A DNA stretch of 64,000 nt from Viridothelium virens (GCA_010094025.1 ML991835.1:109752-173751), one strand, 5' to 3'; positions 30,169 through 43,119 are shown, numbered from the stretch's first letter. Numbers and translations are program-made. The notes: a model not told the origin generated them from the sequence alone.

Positions 30169-31959
30169 CTATGCTTTGTCCGATCTGGGCTTCTCTGCGA
30201 TGCTGACCCTCCTCGGCTTATGCCCACTGATGAAAACCTTCTTCCACCTGAAGGCCAACAGATCCCTAGTTGTCTCCATGGCGCTGCTTATGTTCTGCTT
30301 GACCAGTTCTCCCGTCGGCTGCTGGAATAGCAAATCGATCTCTTCTAGCGTTTTATCCTTTGTCTCCGGCATGAACAGGATCTGGTAGAACCAGCCGATG
30401 ACCGCAATGCCACCGTAGAAGCCAAGGCTGAGACCTGTGGGAGTCATGGCGTCCTGCATCGACGAGAAGTTGTAGGTGACGATGAAGGAGGAGAGGAACA
30501 GCCAACCATCGGAGGTGGTCATACCGTAGGATCTTAGGTACGTCGGATAAACTTCAGCGGGAATCACCCACGTTAAGCAGGCATAGGAGCCGAAGAAGAT
30601 TTCGTAGATTATGAGGCCTGTCAAGTAGACCCCCAGCGTGGCAGACTGGGAGGTGAGATGATACGAGATGCCGACGAGAACAAGACCGATAAAGAAGCCG
30701 GGAAGCATGGCGATGGCCCAGAAGCGTCGACCGCAGGTCTCCATGAGGAAGATCGCCGGAATAGTGCCAATGAGGAGTGAGCCACCGCCGACGAGGGACA
30801 TATAATTTGCCTCAAGCTTGTTGAATCCAACTTGAGACATGAGAACAGACATATAGTACATAATTGCGTTGATTCCCGTGAACTGGCCAAGAAAAATCAT
30901 GATATTGGCGTAGATAATGGCCCGTCTTGCGCGAGGAACGGTGAAGAAGTCCGTCCAGGCGAATTTGCCACGAGTGGCGCGTCCTTCGATGACTTCACGT
31001 TCCTCCTCCTCAGTAGAGACTTTCATCACGAAGAATTCTTCTCGCGATTCAAGAGAGGCGGTCCCTCGGATACGGCGCCAGACGCGGAACGCGTCGAGGG
31101 TGCGGCCTTTGTGCATGAGGAAGCGCGGTGACTCAGGCATGAAGAGCATGCCAATGAACATGATAGTCGAGAAGACCAGCGAAGAGCCAAGGATGTACCG
31201 CCAATTGCCGGGCACGCTGACAAACATGGCAGCCACCGCATATCCCAAGACCTCTCCCAAAGCGATGTTGAACTGGTACAGCGAGACCATATTTCCTCGG
31301 AGCCGCCTCTCGACCGTCTCCGCGACGTAGACCGGTACTGTTCCGCCTTCAAGACCAACACCGAGACCCAATACTACACGCGCCGCGATGATCATGCCGT
31401 AGTTCGTTGAGCCCGCCTCCAGGGCTGCGCCGATCGTATAAAGGATGCAGGAGATAATGATGGACCAGCGTCTACCAAGATACTCATTGCACGGCGACAG
31501 GATGAAGGCACCCCCAACCGCCCCCAGCGGCATACCCGAGTTCACCAAGCTATTCTGCTGCGAATTGAGGTGCAGGTCATCCGGCAAGAACAGGTTGGCC
31601 CCCGAAATCAGCGACTGGTCCAGCCCGCTTAGCAGCCCGCCCATCGACGCGAACCCCACCAGCAGCCAGGTGAAGAACTTCGGGTTGGCGAACGAGATGT
31701 CGAACATGCCTTTCTTCTTGCCGCCGTCCTGCTCCTCGAGCTGCTTCTCGAGGTCTGTGATCAGCGCGTCCGCCTCCCAGCCGCCGGAGTGCGCGATCTC
31801 GACGGCTTCGCGCACGCCCGAGACGTGTGGGACGCTGCCGCAGCGGATGGCGTCTTCGACTTCGGCGTGCGACATCTTGCGGCGCTCGGAGTAGGTGGTC
31901 GAGGCGGGGTCGAGGTGGTGGTGGTGCTCTGCTTCCTTCAGGTCTGTTTCGGATGCCAT
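30169..31959 (-). CDS. MFS sugar porter (hexose/inositol transporter type)
   Basis: Single exon. The chosen ATG at 31959 gives 596 residues; the frame stays open further upstream but that part is low-complexity leader. A long acidic, His-containing cytosolic N-terminus (AEHHHHLD) precedes 12 membrane spans. Sugar-porter signatures are present: NEYLGRRWS (after TM2), PESPRFLMHKGR (after TM6), QFTGINAIMYY (TM7), ETCGRRFWA, and PETKDKTLEEID at the end of TM12. Proton-coupled uptake of a hexose, polyol or plant-derived compound is expected; the substrate is not predictable. A second sugar porter is encoded at 41138. Confidence 0.92.
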   Translation of the reverse strand: MASETDLKEAEHHHHLDPASTTYSERRKMSHAEVEDAIRCGSVPHVSGVREAVEIAHSGGWEADALITDLEKQLEEQDGGKKKGMFDISFANPKFFTWLLVGFASMGGLLSGLDQSLISGANLFLPDDLHLNSQQNSLVNSGMPLGAVGGAFILSPCNEYLGRRWSIIISCILYTIGAALEAGSTNYGMIIAARVVLGLGVGLEGGTVPVYVAETVERRLRGNMVSLYQFNIALGEVLGYAVAAMFVSVPGNWRYILGSSLVFSTIMFIGMLFMPESPRFLMHKGRTLDAFRVWRRIRGTASLESREEFFVMKVSTEEEEREVIEGRATRGKFAWTDFFTVPRARRAIIYANIMIFLGQFTGINAIMYYMSVLMSQVGFNKLEANYMSLVGGGSLLIGTIPAIFLMETCGRRFWAIAMLPGFFIGLVLVGISYHLTSQSATLGVYLTGLIIYEIFFGSYACLTWVIPAEVYPTYLRSYGMTTSDGWLFLSSFIVTYNFSSMQDAMTPTGLSLGFYGGIAVIGWFYQILFMPETKDKTLEEIDLLFQQPTGELVKQNISSAMETTRDLLAFRWKKVFISGHKPRRVSIAEKPRSDKA

Positions 31960-33428
31960 GTTGGATTGGTAGAGATGCAAGAGGGCTTGAAAGTCAATGC
32001 TCAAAGAAAGTGATATGCTAAGATATGGAGTAGGCAGATAAAGAGATGAAGGTGACGGATATTGAAGTAAAAGCTGATAGTAAATGCTCTCCAGCCTCAA
32101 TGCTCACCTTCAGTCAGGTATGGGCACAGGAGCTTGACGCGAGAATAACCTGGAGATGTGGGGAACAGAGCTCTCTTGTACTACTGGAGACTGGTCCCAT
32201 GGAGACCTCTGATCTCCACCTTCGTCGCTAACATCTTCCCTGAGACTTCCATCACAATGCATGGATCACTTACGTGTGTACTCCGTTACAAAGACTAGCA
32301 TGGTGGGCAGAAGGTAAAGCTTCTAGCGCCCCTCGCTAGCATGTCTCCGTTGAAGATTCAGTCATTTTAGGAGGGAGCTGGCGCCCAAGAATTACCAGTG
32401 ATGGTTAGAACTCGGCGGACCGGCTTGACTTTCGGGTGGGGCGTCATTGATGTGCTCGGCAGGAATGTCGGTGGAAACTTCTTCGTGGCTTCTAGCGTAG
32501 AAGATCATGCTTTAGTCTTTGACTGGCTGCTGACGCGTTGAGTTGACTCCGACAGGTTTGATGCATAGAGCATGGTCTTGATTGGCTCTCGAAGCTTCGT
32601 CCGTCGAGCGATTGGATAGACTCGAGCAAGCGAACGGGAAATCCCGGCTCTGGAGACTAAAGCTGGTGGGGATGGCGGGGAAATTTTTCGAACAGAGGCT
32701 GATGGATGCATCATCCCGCCATCGGTTGTTGAGATGGGAGGTTGATGGAAGCAAGGATAGAGGTATCGTACCCTATGGTAAGCACAAGTCGTAGACGTTG
32801 GGATTTGGGCGCAGTCTGGAATCGTTCTGGACATTGTCTGGCTTGCTGCTTGTCCGTACAGAAGGTACGAGTAATTCAATTTCAAGAAACGTTAAGGACC
32901 AGAACAAGAGAGCCTGGGTATGCCGGGCTGATTCTCTACAAGGCTGAAGGCGGAAGCGTTACCGCATCTGGCATTGCCGACCAAGAAAAATTGTGACAGT
33001 GCCTATCTCAATGCTTGAATCGCTTCAGCGCTACCAAACGCCGGTATCCCAGTCCTGCGTCACGTTTTCGACCCTGCCCTGGGATGGTTACATCACTTTG
33101 GAAGTCTATGTTCAACTACTCTGTCGACTCTTACGAAAATTGTCCACTCCGCATATAATTGTTACACAAAGTTGATGAGCAGGCTTTTAATCGCTGCAGA
33201 TTACCTAATTATATGTGATCGATTATATTCCACAAAGAAAAGAAATATACCGATATTATGCTCTTTGCAATCCATCAACGCCAATGCATAGATTGTGCCC
33301 GTCAAGCCATGGGCTAGGAACACGGTCAACTTCCGCATAATCGAAGAGAAAGATGCAAATATCCAGAAAAGAGTAAGAAACATCGAGCGATAGACATTGA
33401 AGCCATCCATATTCACGAGAGAGCGCTT
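31960..33428. other. 1.5-kb intergenic region
   Basis: Promoter of the sugar porter and 3' flank of the laccase. The frames present (for example 32505-32885 minus) are short, serine-rich and lack motifs. Confidence 0.45.
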
Positions 33429-35397
33429 TTAAAGCCCAGAGTCAATCTCATCTGGAACATGGGTATTAGTCCAGGCCGCCCAGTCACGACATGTCTGCGC
33501 AAAAGTACTCGGAATATTGAGATTCAAAACGTCGTCAGGCCGCTCCAGCACCTGGACAAGAAAGCCAGTGCTGATATGCCAGGCAATGTGGCAGTGGAAT
33601 GGCCACGCGCCAGGGTTGTCTTGATTCCACTGCGTAACGAGGTACGAAGGGGTATTTGCATCTTGTGCGCCAGCAAGCATGGCAACATCGCGCCGTGTAG
33701 GGTTAGATGGGTCGCCGTCAATGTGGCCATCGTACTCGCCAAACCCTGTGGCAAGCACGAAAATGTTGTGACCGTGAAGATGCATCGGATGTGGCTCGCC
33801 CTCAACGTGATTATACCAGATCATACGGACTGAGGAGTTGGAACCAGTATTGTAAACATTCCTAGAAAGCCACATTAATCGCTGAAAGACAGTAGAGTAT
33901 TAAAGAAGACTTACCGTTCAGGCGCGAAGGTGAGATTGCCGACCTTAGCTTCCAGTAGTGTCGGTGAGTTATAGTCCCCACGAAAGCTGCTATTGTTCAT
34001 GTACCACAGTAGGTGTGTACCATTGGAGTGCTGCGCAATATTAACGGATATTGTGGTTGATGGATCGCCAGCAGCGATGGGATAATATGGCGTCTCGCTA
34101 CCAGCAGACAGGGCAACCGGACTACAGGTCTCGCCAGTTGGATTGGAGGTCGCCGGGATTGTGGTATTCCCAGCGTTCTCATAGTAGACTGCCGCCAGAG
34201 CCTCGGATGAGATTCCATCGCTAGTACCACAACCCAGCGCACGCATCCAAACGGCATCGGTAGGTTTGCCAGTGCCATTGACGATGATATCAGCACGCTG
34301 TCCCACACCAAGAACGATATTATCGGTGTTGTAGGGCACTATGGGAACAAAGTCGTTTGCGATGACTTGGAAACTATGATTGTCGATACTGAATTTCTGC
34401 CCTGCCTCGGCTCCATGGTTGACTAGCCGCAAACGCATGCTCTTTCCTGACTGAAAGCGGAATTGGGAAACGCCGGAGTTAGGCGTACAGGACAGAGTTG
34501 TCTGGTTGCAGGGATAGTTGTTCTTGCCATTGATAAGGTTGTTGTTAGATGGAGGAATAATTCCAGAGTTGTTAGGCCTCAAGACCTCCTCTATCAGGAC
34601 CTCGTAGGGTTGGTGATACCAGTCTGCCATCAGTACAGGTCCGAGGTCCATGTCGTAGTTGACATGGTTCGGGCCATGAACCACAATCGGGCCGGCAGCG
34701 CCTCCGGCATACTGTGCCGAGTAATGAGAGTGCCACCACGAAGTACCATACATCTCCGCCTGAAAACGATAGGTGAATGTATTGCTACCCTGTGATGGAG
34801 GAATTGGGCATTGCTCAATGGAAGGAACTCCGTCCATCCACTGCATCCCCTTTAGAAGTAGACCATGCCAGTGAAGCGTCGTGCCCTCGTCGGGGAGGTT
34901 GTTCGTCACTGTGACTTCAACCCAATCACCCCAATTAGCTTCAATTGTGGGTCCGGGGAACTGGCCATTGACGACAATACCAGACACAGGAACCCCGTCT
35001 GGGGAAATAGTCTGATTCGAGATCTCCCAGTTGTAGTAGCGAGTAACGCCAGTATCGGGGAAATCGTCATAGGGATTGGTGCCGCCGGCAGTTCGATTGC
35101 CCCAAGGGAAGCCTTGCGGCATGGGACCATTCAGCCATTGAGGTAAGGTGGGTGCACCGAGGGTACCCAGATATGACGATCCCGGTTCTTTCTTCGGATT
35201 CATGGACTTTGCATCACCAAACAGCTGAGAAACGGCATCTTCCTTGTGTTAGCTTCCGATTCGATCTAGCAGTGAGAGAGTGACAAACTTCTTCGGATAT
35301 GTCTCAACGGGGAGGTTGATCCTGTTCCATAGACTGAGGCAGTAGCGACCGAAGAGAGCGCAAAGAAAGCCAAAACCGATTGCGAAAGCGACGCCAT
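33429..35397 (-). CDS. Laccase (ascomycete multicopper oxidase)
   Basis: Secreted blue copper oxidase that oxidises phenols and reduces O2 to water. Exons 35397-35289, 35238-33915, 33861-33429 (introns 50 and 53 nt), 621 residues. Signal peptide MASLSQSVLAFFALSSVATA, then a short pro-region with a dibasic HIRR site. All four copper motifs are intact: HWHG (159-162), WWHSH (204-208), HPMHLHGH (502-509) and HCHIAWH (567-573). The C-terminus ends DSGL, the plug typical of ascomycete laccases that reaches into the trinuclear site. Many NxT/S sites suggest N-glycosylation. The first intron's acceptor (GGAAG) is chosen to keep frame. Likely roles are lignin or phenol degradation, or pigment polymerisation. 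Confidence 0.94.
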
Positions 35398-37974
35398 GAC
35401 AGAACAAGTGGAAAGAAACAGAGGTAAAACTGATTTCACACGACAAGACTTGCGAAGCATATGCGGATTTTGCACACTTTTGTAGAAAGCCATCATTCCG
35501 GTGGCGGAATTCAGCGTAAGAGCCACATCCTTTCCATGACACTGGTCAGGGGGTGTAGATTTTGCACCTCCCTGTCTCACTGCGCCGATCCTATGGGTCT
35601 TCCGTCAAGTCTACTAAGGGAGCTTCCTACCGTATACTCCAGTTTGTGAAGCTTCTGCAGATTAGAGGGCCATCCTAGCTGTCATGACTCCTCGGAAAGG
35701 TGCCGTGTCGGAAAGTTAAGCTTAGTTGAACCACCGCCAGCAGGAATGTGCAAAGTACGCCCCGCTATGTCACTACCTTTCTAGTGAGCTGTGGACATCA
35801 TCGATGGCACCGTCGAAAGATACTAGCCGGATGCGTTTCTGTGATGCTGCTTTCACACAATCGGGAACGGGGAATCCGCAGGCGTTCTTGGTTGTTGAGA
35901 GACATCCCCCTGAGACATTGCCTTGGATGGTTCTAGTTTGGCAAGTCAACCTTCATTTAACCTGATTTGGAAATGCCGGAGATCGCAGGTGGATCGAATT
36001 TCGAGAACTACAATATGCAAAGCTTGCATATGACGACATAAAAATAGCGAAAAGCGTAAAGAAGAGCCGCATGTCGGGAGATGATATCCCTCTAGTCACC
36101 CGATGGAGGCTAGTTACACGGATAACTTTTAGCTGAGAACTCAGAGGATCTGAAAGCATCATGGCTAGCAAATATTAGAGGTATTAGCAGCGGGTGAGGT
36201 ACATGGATGCTTTGTCGGATTCGATCTCGCATTATGGTGGAGTCCGGAAAGGAGGTCCGGGCCAGAGCGGCTCACCAATTGCCCGCGGTACGGTAGTCTA
36301 GAGTTGTTCCTGCAGCTTGCCGCTTGATTGCCACCGGGTCTCCAGATATCAAAGGAAGGAAAGCAAACATTTCACTGCATTCGTAATGCCTGCAAATTAT
36401 TGCCCACAGAGTAAAACAATCACACGACCTACCGTTGTGGCTGCTTGTATTTCAGGTTTCTTTCGGCAGCCACATGGACCATGTAGCTACTGTCAGAATC
36501 AAGGAAACTGACATTGACGTCCAAGCTAAATTTCACAGCAATACTAGCGTCGCAGTGGCGAGGGGCTCTAGCCACACCTAATTACCTTAGATAGAATTTT
36601 CCCTTCGAGTTCCGTAGTCTTCTCCGAAGCTCAGCCGTTAAGCGTCATAGAAGGGTAGAACTAGAGATGGTGTGGATGGCTCTCCACGAAGTCCGATAAT
36701 CAACACATCATCGCACGGCGTTTTTTACGTTTTTTTGCTGCGATCGAAGATTCGCTGTTCCGAAATCTCAAGTAATGTTGAGTTTATAATATCCCAAACG
36801 ATTCCTGAAAAATCGCCTGAGCTCGCGCAGAATGTAACGGTCCTTTATTGCTGTCGCTCCCCTGATAAAAATCTTGTGCAGGACGAACTTTGACCAGTCA
36901 GATGTTTATCACCCAATCATATTGGATTTCTTCTGGCTTTGACTGATCCAAAACATCTATGGGTTGCCCGTCATGTTCGTCAAAGCAATTCTACTTGCTG
37001 AACGGTGTAATCAAAAACGAACAATACGGCGCATAGTCGTGGATTTAAATCATATCATCGGGGTCTCTAACAATCAGTCGCCGTCATTTTTCGGCTTGTG
37101 CTGCTCTTCTCGTCTGCTTTTTCTTTGCTTCTTCTTCTTAGTAGGTTAGTTGCAATATAGCTTTCACAGATTTCATAGACGCGACTGAGTTGGAGACTAC
37201 AATCATTGCCCAAGTAGTCATAGTGCATTTTAGTGGCCATTTCTCCACGAACTTTCTCTTTAAGTCAAGGACCGACGATGTGGTAGAAAAAATGATAAGG
37301 CCAAGTATGCCACGGGTACCTTGCAGCTGTCATTTGCCATCACATGGGTCCTGACAATTCTTCGGTCATTCACATGTCTCCATTTGCTTCTTGATTCTTG
37401 AAAAGCTCCCGAAGACTTCCAGCACAGAAACCGGAGTCGGCAGATTCAAGTCATCTGCTTATTTCCCACCCATACAAACATAAGGGTACTGGAATCCAGT
37501 TTGCAATTTATTCTAAACAAATTTCATGGTGCCTGAGGACGAGGGAAAGAGACAGAGGCTTCAAAAAAACGTTGCGATCGTCGGCTCGTGCGCTGACCGG
37601 TCTTATACAGAGCGACAATCCTCGGCTGAAGAGCGATCATTCAGGGTGCACATGCACTTTGTGCATCGGAACATCAATCATCCGAGCCTCGGTCGACGCC
37701 TCTAATCGTTCCATCGCGGGAACGGACGCATGCCAATCTGCGAGCGAACAAAAAGACGCCCGATGGCTGCATTTGATATGCAAGACCCAATGGGATGGAG
37801 CAGCCGGCTGCTTCACTTTCTTCTGTCGCCAACTGGCCGCCTTAAGTGAACCATCTTTCTTCTCAACACCACACTGGGTTCAAAGCAACATGGAAAGTCA
37901 GTACATAGCCGTTTCACTGGTGGCACTTGATCCGGCCGTGTAAATCACGTTGGCCCACCAAGCTGACCTCAACA
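35398..37974. other. 2.6-kb gene-poor region
   Basis: The largest gap in the window. It holds the laccase promoter at the left and the acyl-CoA synthetase promoter at the right. A plus frame at 37398-37943 runs into the next gene's leader and has no motif. No transposon ends or long repeats were seen by eye. Confidence 0.45.
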
Positions 37975-39903
37975 ATGGCTGCAGATGTCCCTCTATCCCT
38001 CACTGTTCCCGCTGCTGGGGCAGTGCTTGCCTATCTGAATGCCAAATACCAGGTCTCGTACGACTGGCAACTGCTCTCGAATTTTATTTCAGGATCCGTA
38101 CGACTTGCTATCCGTGAACGACGAGATCGCGCGAATATATTCTACACACTCGAGGACCTTGCACTTCATAAGAAGAAAGGAGAGCGAATATGGATAATGT
38201 ATGAGGGGCAAACATGGACCTACAAGCAGGCCTACGATATCATTCTCAGATATGGACAGTGGCTGAAGACAAAGCATGGGGTGCAACCGGGGGAGATAGT
38301 CGCCATGGATTGCATGAACTCACCCATGTTTGTATGGTTCTGGTTTGGGCTTTGGAGTATAGGATCAAAACCCGCGTTCATCAACTACAATCTAACGGGC
38401 CGGCCTCTGTTACATTGCGTCAAAGTCTCGACTGCACGACTACTTCTCGTTGACGAGGAAGTCAGGAATAATTTCACACAAGAGGTTATCGAGGAACTCT
38501 CATCTCCCTCGTTCAGAGAGGGCCAACAACCGATTGAAACGGTCTTTCTCTCACCTTCCGTTCTTGCATCTATCGAAGCAAGCCATCCAGTCAGAGAGCC
38601 CGACGCTGTGAGATCAGGGCCGAAAATGCAGGATATGTCGATTCTCATTTACACCTCTGGTACTACGGGTTTGCCGAAACCTGGGATCGTGAGCTGGCAG
38701 AAAGCAGGCCTTGGAGGCTTCTTCGTGTCCCGATGGATGGGTTTGAAACCAGATGACAGATTTTACACTTGCATGCCGCTGTACCATACAAGCGCCGCAG
38801 TTCTGGGTTTGTGCTGTACCCTGGCAGCTGGCTGTACGCTCATCATTGGTCATAAATTCAGCAACAAGACATTCTGGCCCGACGTCAAGAAACACGATGC
38901 TACTGTAATCCAGTACGTTGGCGAAATGTGTCGCTATCTTCTTGCTACTCCGCCATCTCGATCCACCGCTGCCGAAGAAAAGAACCACAAGGTACGCATT
39001 GCCTTTGGCAACGGTCTCCGTCCGGACGTCTGGGGTCGCTTCCAAGAGCGCTTCGGCATCGACACGGTTGCCGAAATTTACGCTGCCACCGAAGGCCCCT
39101 CTATCATGGGCAATCTCAGCCGCAGCACCTTCACCCGAGGCGCAGTCGGCCGAAATGGCCTCATCGCCTGGCTGCTAATGGGCACCCAGGTCACGGTTGT
39201 CAGATTCGATCATGAGAAGGAAGAACCCTGGCGGAATCCGACGACGGGCTTCTGCGAAATCGTGGCGACGAATCAGAGCGGCGAGATGCTGAATAAGCTC
39301 GATGCTGCCGATGTTGAGCGCAAGTTTCAGGGCTACTTTGGGAACAAGGGTGCCACGGAGAAGAAGATTTTAAGGAATGTGTATAGCAAGGGGGACGCGT
39401 GGTATCGTACGGGTGATCTCTTGTATTTTGACCAGGATGGGAAGTGGTTCTTCAATGATCGTATCGGTGATACATTCAGATGGAAGTCTGAAAACGTCTC
39501 TACGTCTGAAGTCGCTGAGGTTGTTGGGCTGCACCCAGCTGTTCAGGAGGCAAACGTCTATGGCGTGCAGCTTCCACATCACGATGGGAGAGCGGGATGC
39601 GCTGCTGTGGTGCTGAACGAGGGACAAGAAATGGGATCGGGCGTGAGTAGAGGGCTGGCCGAGTGGGTTGGTAAGAATCTACCCCGATATGCTGCTCCGA
39701 TCTTTGTAAGAATCACGAAGGAGGGCGCGTTAACGGGTACCATGAAGCTGCAAAAGAACGCATTAAGGGATCAAGGCGTAGATCCGGAGAAGACAGGCCA
39801 AGAGGGTGATGTTATGTTCTGGTTGAGGCCTGGCGCCCAGGAGTATGTACCATTTGAGAAGACGGATTGGGATGACGTGGTGGGAGGGAAAGTCAGGCTT
39901 TGA
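37975..39903 (+). CDS. Fat1-like very-long-chain acyl-CoA synthetase / fatty-acid transport protein
   Basis: Single exon, 642 residues from the ATG at 37975. Activates long or very long fatty acids with ATP and CoA and helps their uptake; located at ER, peroxisome or plasma membrane. An N-terminal hydrophobic stretch is followed by the acyl-adenylating core. The AMP-binding signature YTSGTTGLPK is at about 225-234, and YAATEGP and WYRTGDLL with DRIGDTFRWKSENVSTSEV (the FATP/VLACS motif) come later. It ends GKVRL, which is not a good peroxisomal signal. These motifs favour FATP/Fat1 over ordinary 4-coumarate ligases. No clear functional link to its neighbours. Confidence 0.92.
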   Translation: MAADVPLSLTVPAAGAVLAYLNAKYQVSYDWQLLSNFISGSVRLAIRERRDRANIFYTLEDLALHKKKGERIWIMYEGQTWTYKQAYDIILRYGQWLKTKHGVQPGEIVAMDCMNSPMFVWFWFGLWSIGSKPAFINYNLTGRPLLHCVKVSTARLLLVDEEVRNNFTQEVIEELSSPSFREGQQPIETVFLSPSVLASIEASHPVREPDAVRSGPKMQDMSILIYTSGTTGLPKPGIVSWQKAGLGGFFVSRWMGLKPDDRFYTCMPLYHTSAAVLGLCCTLAAGCTLIIGHKFSNKTFWPDVKKHDATVIQYVGEMCRYLLATPPSRSTAAEEKNHKVRIAFGNGLRPDVWGRFQERFGIDTVAEIYAATEGPSIMGNLSRSTFTRGAVGRNGLIAWLLMGTQVTVVRFDHEKEEPWRNPTTGFCEIVATNQSGEMLNKLDAADVERKFQGYFGNKGATEKKILRNVYSKGDAWYRTGDLLYFDQDGKWFFNDRIGDTFRWKSENVSTSEVAEVVGLHPAVQEANVYGVQLPHHDGRAGCAAVVLNEGQEMGSGVSRGLAEWVGKNLPRYAAPIFVRITKEGALTGTMKLQKNALRDQGVDPEKTGQEGDVMFWLRPGAQEYVPFEKTDWDDVVGGKVRL

Positions 39904-41137
39904 GTGGAACGGGGATCTCGCGTGTTGATCAGTTGACAGAGATGGCATTTTTGTGGAGCGTTTCTTGCTTCTTGCAGTGGTGGCCACAGCGACGTTGGTG
40001 GTTGTGTAACCCCGGATGTATCTCGGACCTTAAGGTCGACCGCCCGAATATACATGACTTTTTGTTTCATGTTGATTAATCTTGTCTCCTTCGCCCACTA
40101 TGACAATGATCGTTGCGAACGAATAAAGGATGGCGAGATTTCCTGGTGATATCTGCATTTCATGGTTCTTTTACTTCTGAACTTTAGAAGATTAGGGACG
40201 ATATCTAGCTGACAGCCTGGCTGGGCAATGGAAGGAAGAGAGGCGAAGAGGATGCAGGAAGTTCCATGGCGGACTTTCCCCTCTGCATTGAAATCCATTG
40301 GGATGATCGAAATTTAGGCAAGTTCCTTCGTATCTTGCTTTTTCTTCTGGGAGATTAGGTGCAATCAAACTGCTATTACCTACAAATGGATGGCTAATGC
40401 GGGCTTGCTAAGGCGCTCAAACTCAAAGAGAAAAGCCTCATCAATTCGAAGTTCCGGCCGTCCGTAGAAGAGGCCCAACAAACGATCTCTAGAACCAACA
40501 AAACGAATGTGTACAGCCGCCAGAGTCTGTCCAGAATACCCAGCAGCGGTGGCTGCTCATCCAGCAGTTAATGTAGCAAAAGCTCGGATGGGATGTCCGG
40601 ATGGAGGTCTTCAGGCTAAATGCCAAAGCGGAATGGCGGCATCTAACAGTCGAAATGCCGGGGCTCCACGTTGACTTTACCCGGCGAACGCTCTAGAAGC
40701 TCCCCATGACCCCGATCCCGTAGACCAGGTCCCTCGTGGGCATGGTCTTGTCATCTCCTGCCGAGCCTCCCTCGAATCAGAGAGAGCCGCGGTGGCAAGG
40801 ACGGCTTCTTCAGCCGCAGGATTCAACCAAACAACCCAGTCCAGCCAAGCAACGCTCTTCGGCGAGCTACCGAATTGTGAACATCGAACTCCATGATTTA
40901 CCCGGGCATTTACCCACAGGCACGATCAGCACCTCGACCATACACCATCACGAGTTCTTGGCTAGGGGAATATCATCCCGTGATGGCGGGTCTACAAAAG
41001 CCAGGGCACGCCTGCACCAGCTATCCTCCCCAGCTGTGTCTCTTCTCCTTCGTGCAGCCCCTGTCTCTTGGACGTCTCTTCCTCATTGACTTCATTGTAT
41101 TTCCTACTCGACTCTCGTAGGAGCTCGATTCTCTATC
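39904..41137. other. 1.2-kb intergenic region with CT-rich leader
   Basis: Ends in a pyrimidine-rich tract at about 41035-41120 just before the second sugar-porter start, a usual mark of well-expressed fungal genes. A plus frame at 40736-41089 is judged to be leader sequence. Confidence 0.45.
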
Positions 41138-43119
41138 ATGGCGCCCACTGGAGCTGCTTCGCAGTTCGACCAAGCCGCCTTGGAGCGCCGTAAGGAGCTC
41201 TCTGGCGGCACCGGTCCCCTCGCCCTCGTGAAGAACCTCAAAGTCTTTGGCATTGCTTGCTTTGCCTGCCTTGGTGGTCTTCTCTACGGTTACAATCAGG
41301 GTGTCTTCTCTGGTGTGCTGACGATGACTAGCTTCGACAGGCGTAAGTCCCCGCAACGACCTGCCCCGAGTTGGTGAATTCTCACGTGCTAACGGGCATG
41401 CAGACATGGGCGTCTGGACTAGCGATTCGACCAAATTGGGTTGGCTGACCTCCATCCTCGAGCTCGGTGCCTGGATTGGAACGCTCTACAGTGGATTTCT
41501 CGCCGAGATCCTCTCTCGTAAATACGCCATCCTCATCAATGTCGCCGTTTTCTGTATTGGTGTTGTCATTCAAGCTACAGCCATCACCAGCGCTGCCCAC
41601 AGCTCGATCTTGGGAGGACGTTTCATCACTGGTAAGATTCTTTTCCACTATCTGGCAATTGAGACGTGCAAAGGCATCTTGATTATCTATATGTTACTGA
41701 CACAACCCCCCCAGGTATGGGAGTTGGTTCTCTCTCAATGATCGTGCCCATGTACAACGCCGAGATCGCCCCTCCCGAAGTCCGTGGTGCGCTTGTTGGT
41801 CTCCAGCAGCTCTCCATTACTCTCGGTATCATGATCAGTTTCTGGATTGATTACGGCACCGTAAGTTCTTGTGCTCTATGAATTTGTGAATCGAGCCTAA
41901 CATCATTCAGAACTTTATTGGTGGCACTGGTGCAGGTCAGCACTCCGCATCATGGCTCCTTCCTCTTTGCCTGCAGCTTGCCCCGGCTATCCTGCTCGGT
42001 GCTGGTATGCTCTTCATGCCGTTCTCTCCTCGTTGGCTTGTCCACCACGACCGCGAAGTAGAGGGTCGTCGCGTCCTTGCCAATCTCCGAGGCCTACCTC
42101 AAGACAATGAACTGATCGAGCTCGAGTTTGCCGAAATCAGGGCCCAAAGTGTGTTCGAGAAGCGTACCATCGCTGAAAAATTCCCCCATCTGTCTGCGCA
42201 GACCGCTTCCAACACCATCAGGCTGCAGTTCGTTGCCATCGGTAGCTTATTCACGTCTAGACCCATGTTCCGAAGAGTCATCGTTGCTTGCTTGACTATG
42301 TTCTTCCAGCAATGGACCGGTATCAACGCTATTCTCTACTGTAAGTTTCACTCTTCGGATCTTGATTTCTAAATCAGCAATGGATGACTGATCTCAATAG
42401 ACGCACCCAAGATCTTCGATGGTCTGGGCCTCAGCTCCAACACTGTCTCTCTTCTCGCCACTGGTGTCGTGGGTATTGCTATGTTCCTTGCTACAATCCC
42501 TGCCGTCATGTACGTCGACAAGCTTGGTCGTAAGCCCGTCTTGGTGATTGGCGCCCTTGGTATGGCATCCTGCCATTTCATCATTGCCGGCATCAGCGGC
42601 TCCTTCGAAAATGATTGGAAATCTCATGGTTCTGCTGCATGGGCTGCTGTCGCCATGGTCTGGATCTTCGTCATCCACTTCGGTTACTCCTGGGGCCCAT
42701 GTGCATGGATTCTCATTGCCGAAATCTGGCCGCTTAGCAACCGTCCATATGGTATCGCTTTGGGAGCCAGTGCCAACTGGATGAATAACTTCATCGTCGG
42801 TCAAGTGACCCCTGACATGTTGACTGGCATGCGTTATGGCACCTACATTTTCTTCGGTGCTATGATTTTCGCGGGTGCTGGCTTCATCGCCTTCTTTGTA
42901 CCTGAGACCAAGAATCTCACTTTGGAGGAGATGGACATCCTCTTCGGATCTGTCGGTGAGGCTACTGCTGATGCGGAGAGGATGCGCGAGATCAACAAGG
43001 AGGTTGGTCTTGACAACATTGTCCACAGGGGCAACAGTGTCGATGCTGGCAACGGAATTATTGATGAGAAGGGTGGACGTGATCGCATTGAGGAGACAAA
43101 AGATGACATTAGCGCATAG
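41138..43119 (+). CDS. MFS sugar porter (quinate/hexose transporter type)
   Basis: Five exons: 41138-41342, 41404-41631, 41715-41860, 41911-42340, 42401-43119; introns 50-83 nt; 575 residues. Sugar-porter signatures: GGLLYGYNQGVFSGVLTM (TM1), AEILSRKYAI, FMPFSPRWLVHHDR (after TM6), FFQQWTGINAILYY across a splice (TM7), DKLGRKPVL, and FVPETKNLTLEEMD at the end of TM12. The acidic tail is cytosolic. It probably imports a hexose, quinate or related plant compound by proton symport. It is unrelated in intron structure to the intronless porter at 30169, so the two are not a recent tandem copy. Confidence 0.93.

Noticed and set aside
37398-37943. 181-codon plus frame upstream of the Fat1-like gene
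   Set aside because: Frame mix without motifs, directly in the promoter and leader of the next gene.
40736-41089. 117-codon plus frame before the sugar porter
   Set aside because: Low-complexity P/S/R composition in a CT-rich leader; better read as untranslated sequence.
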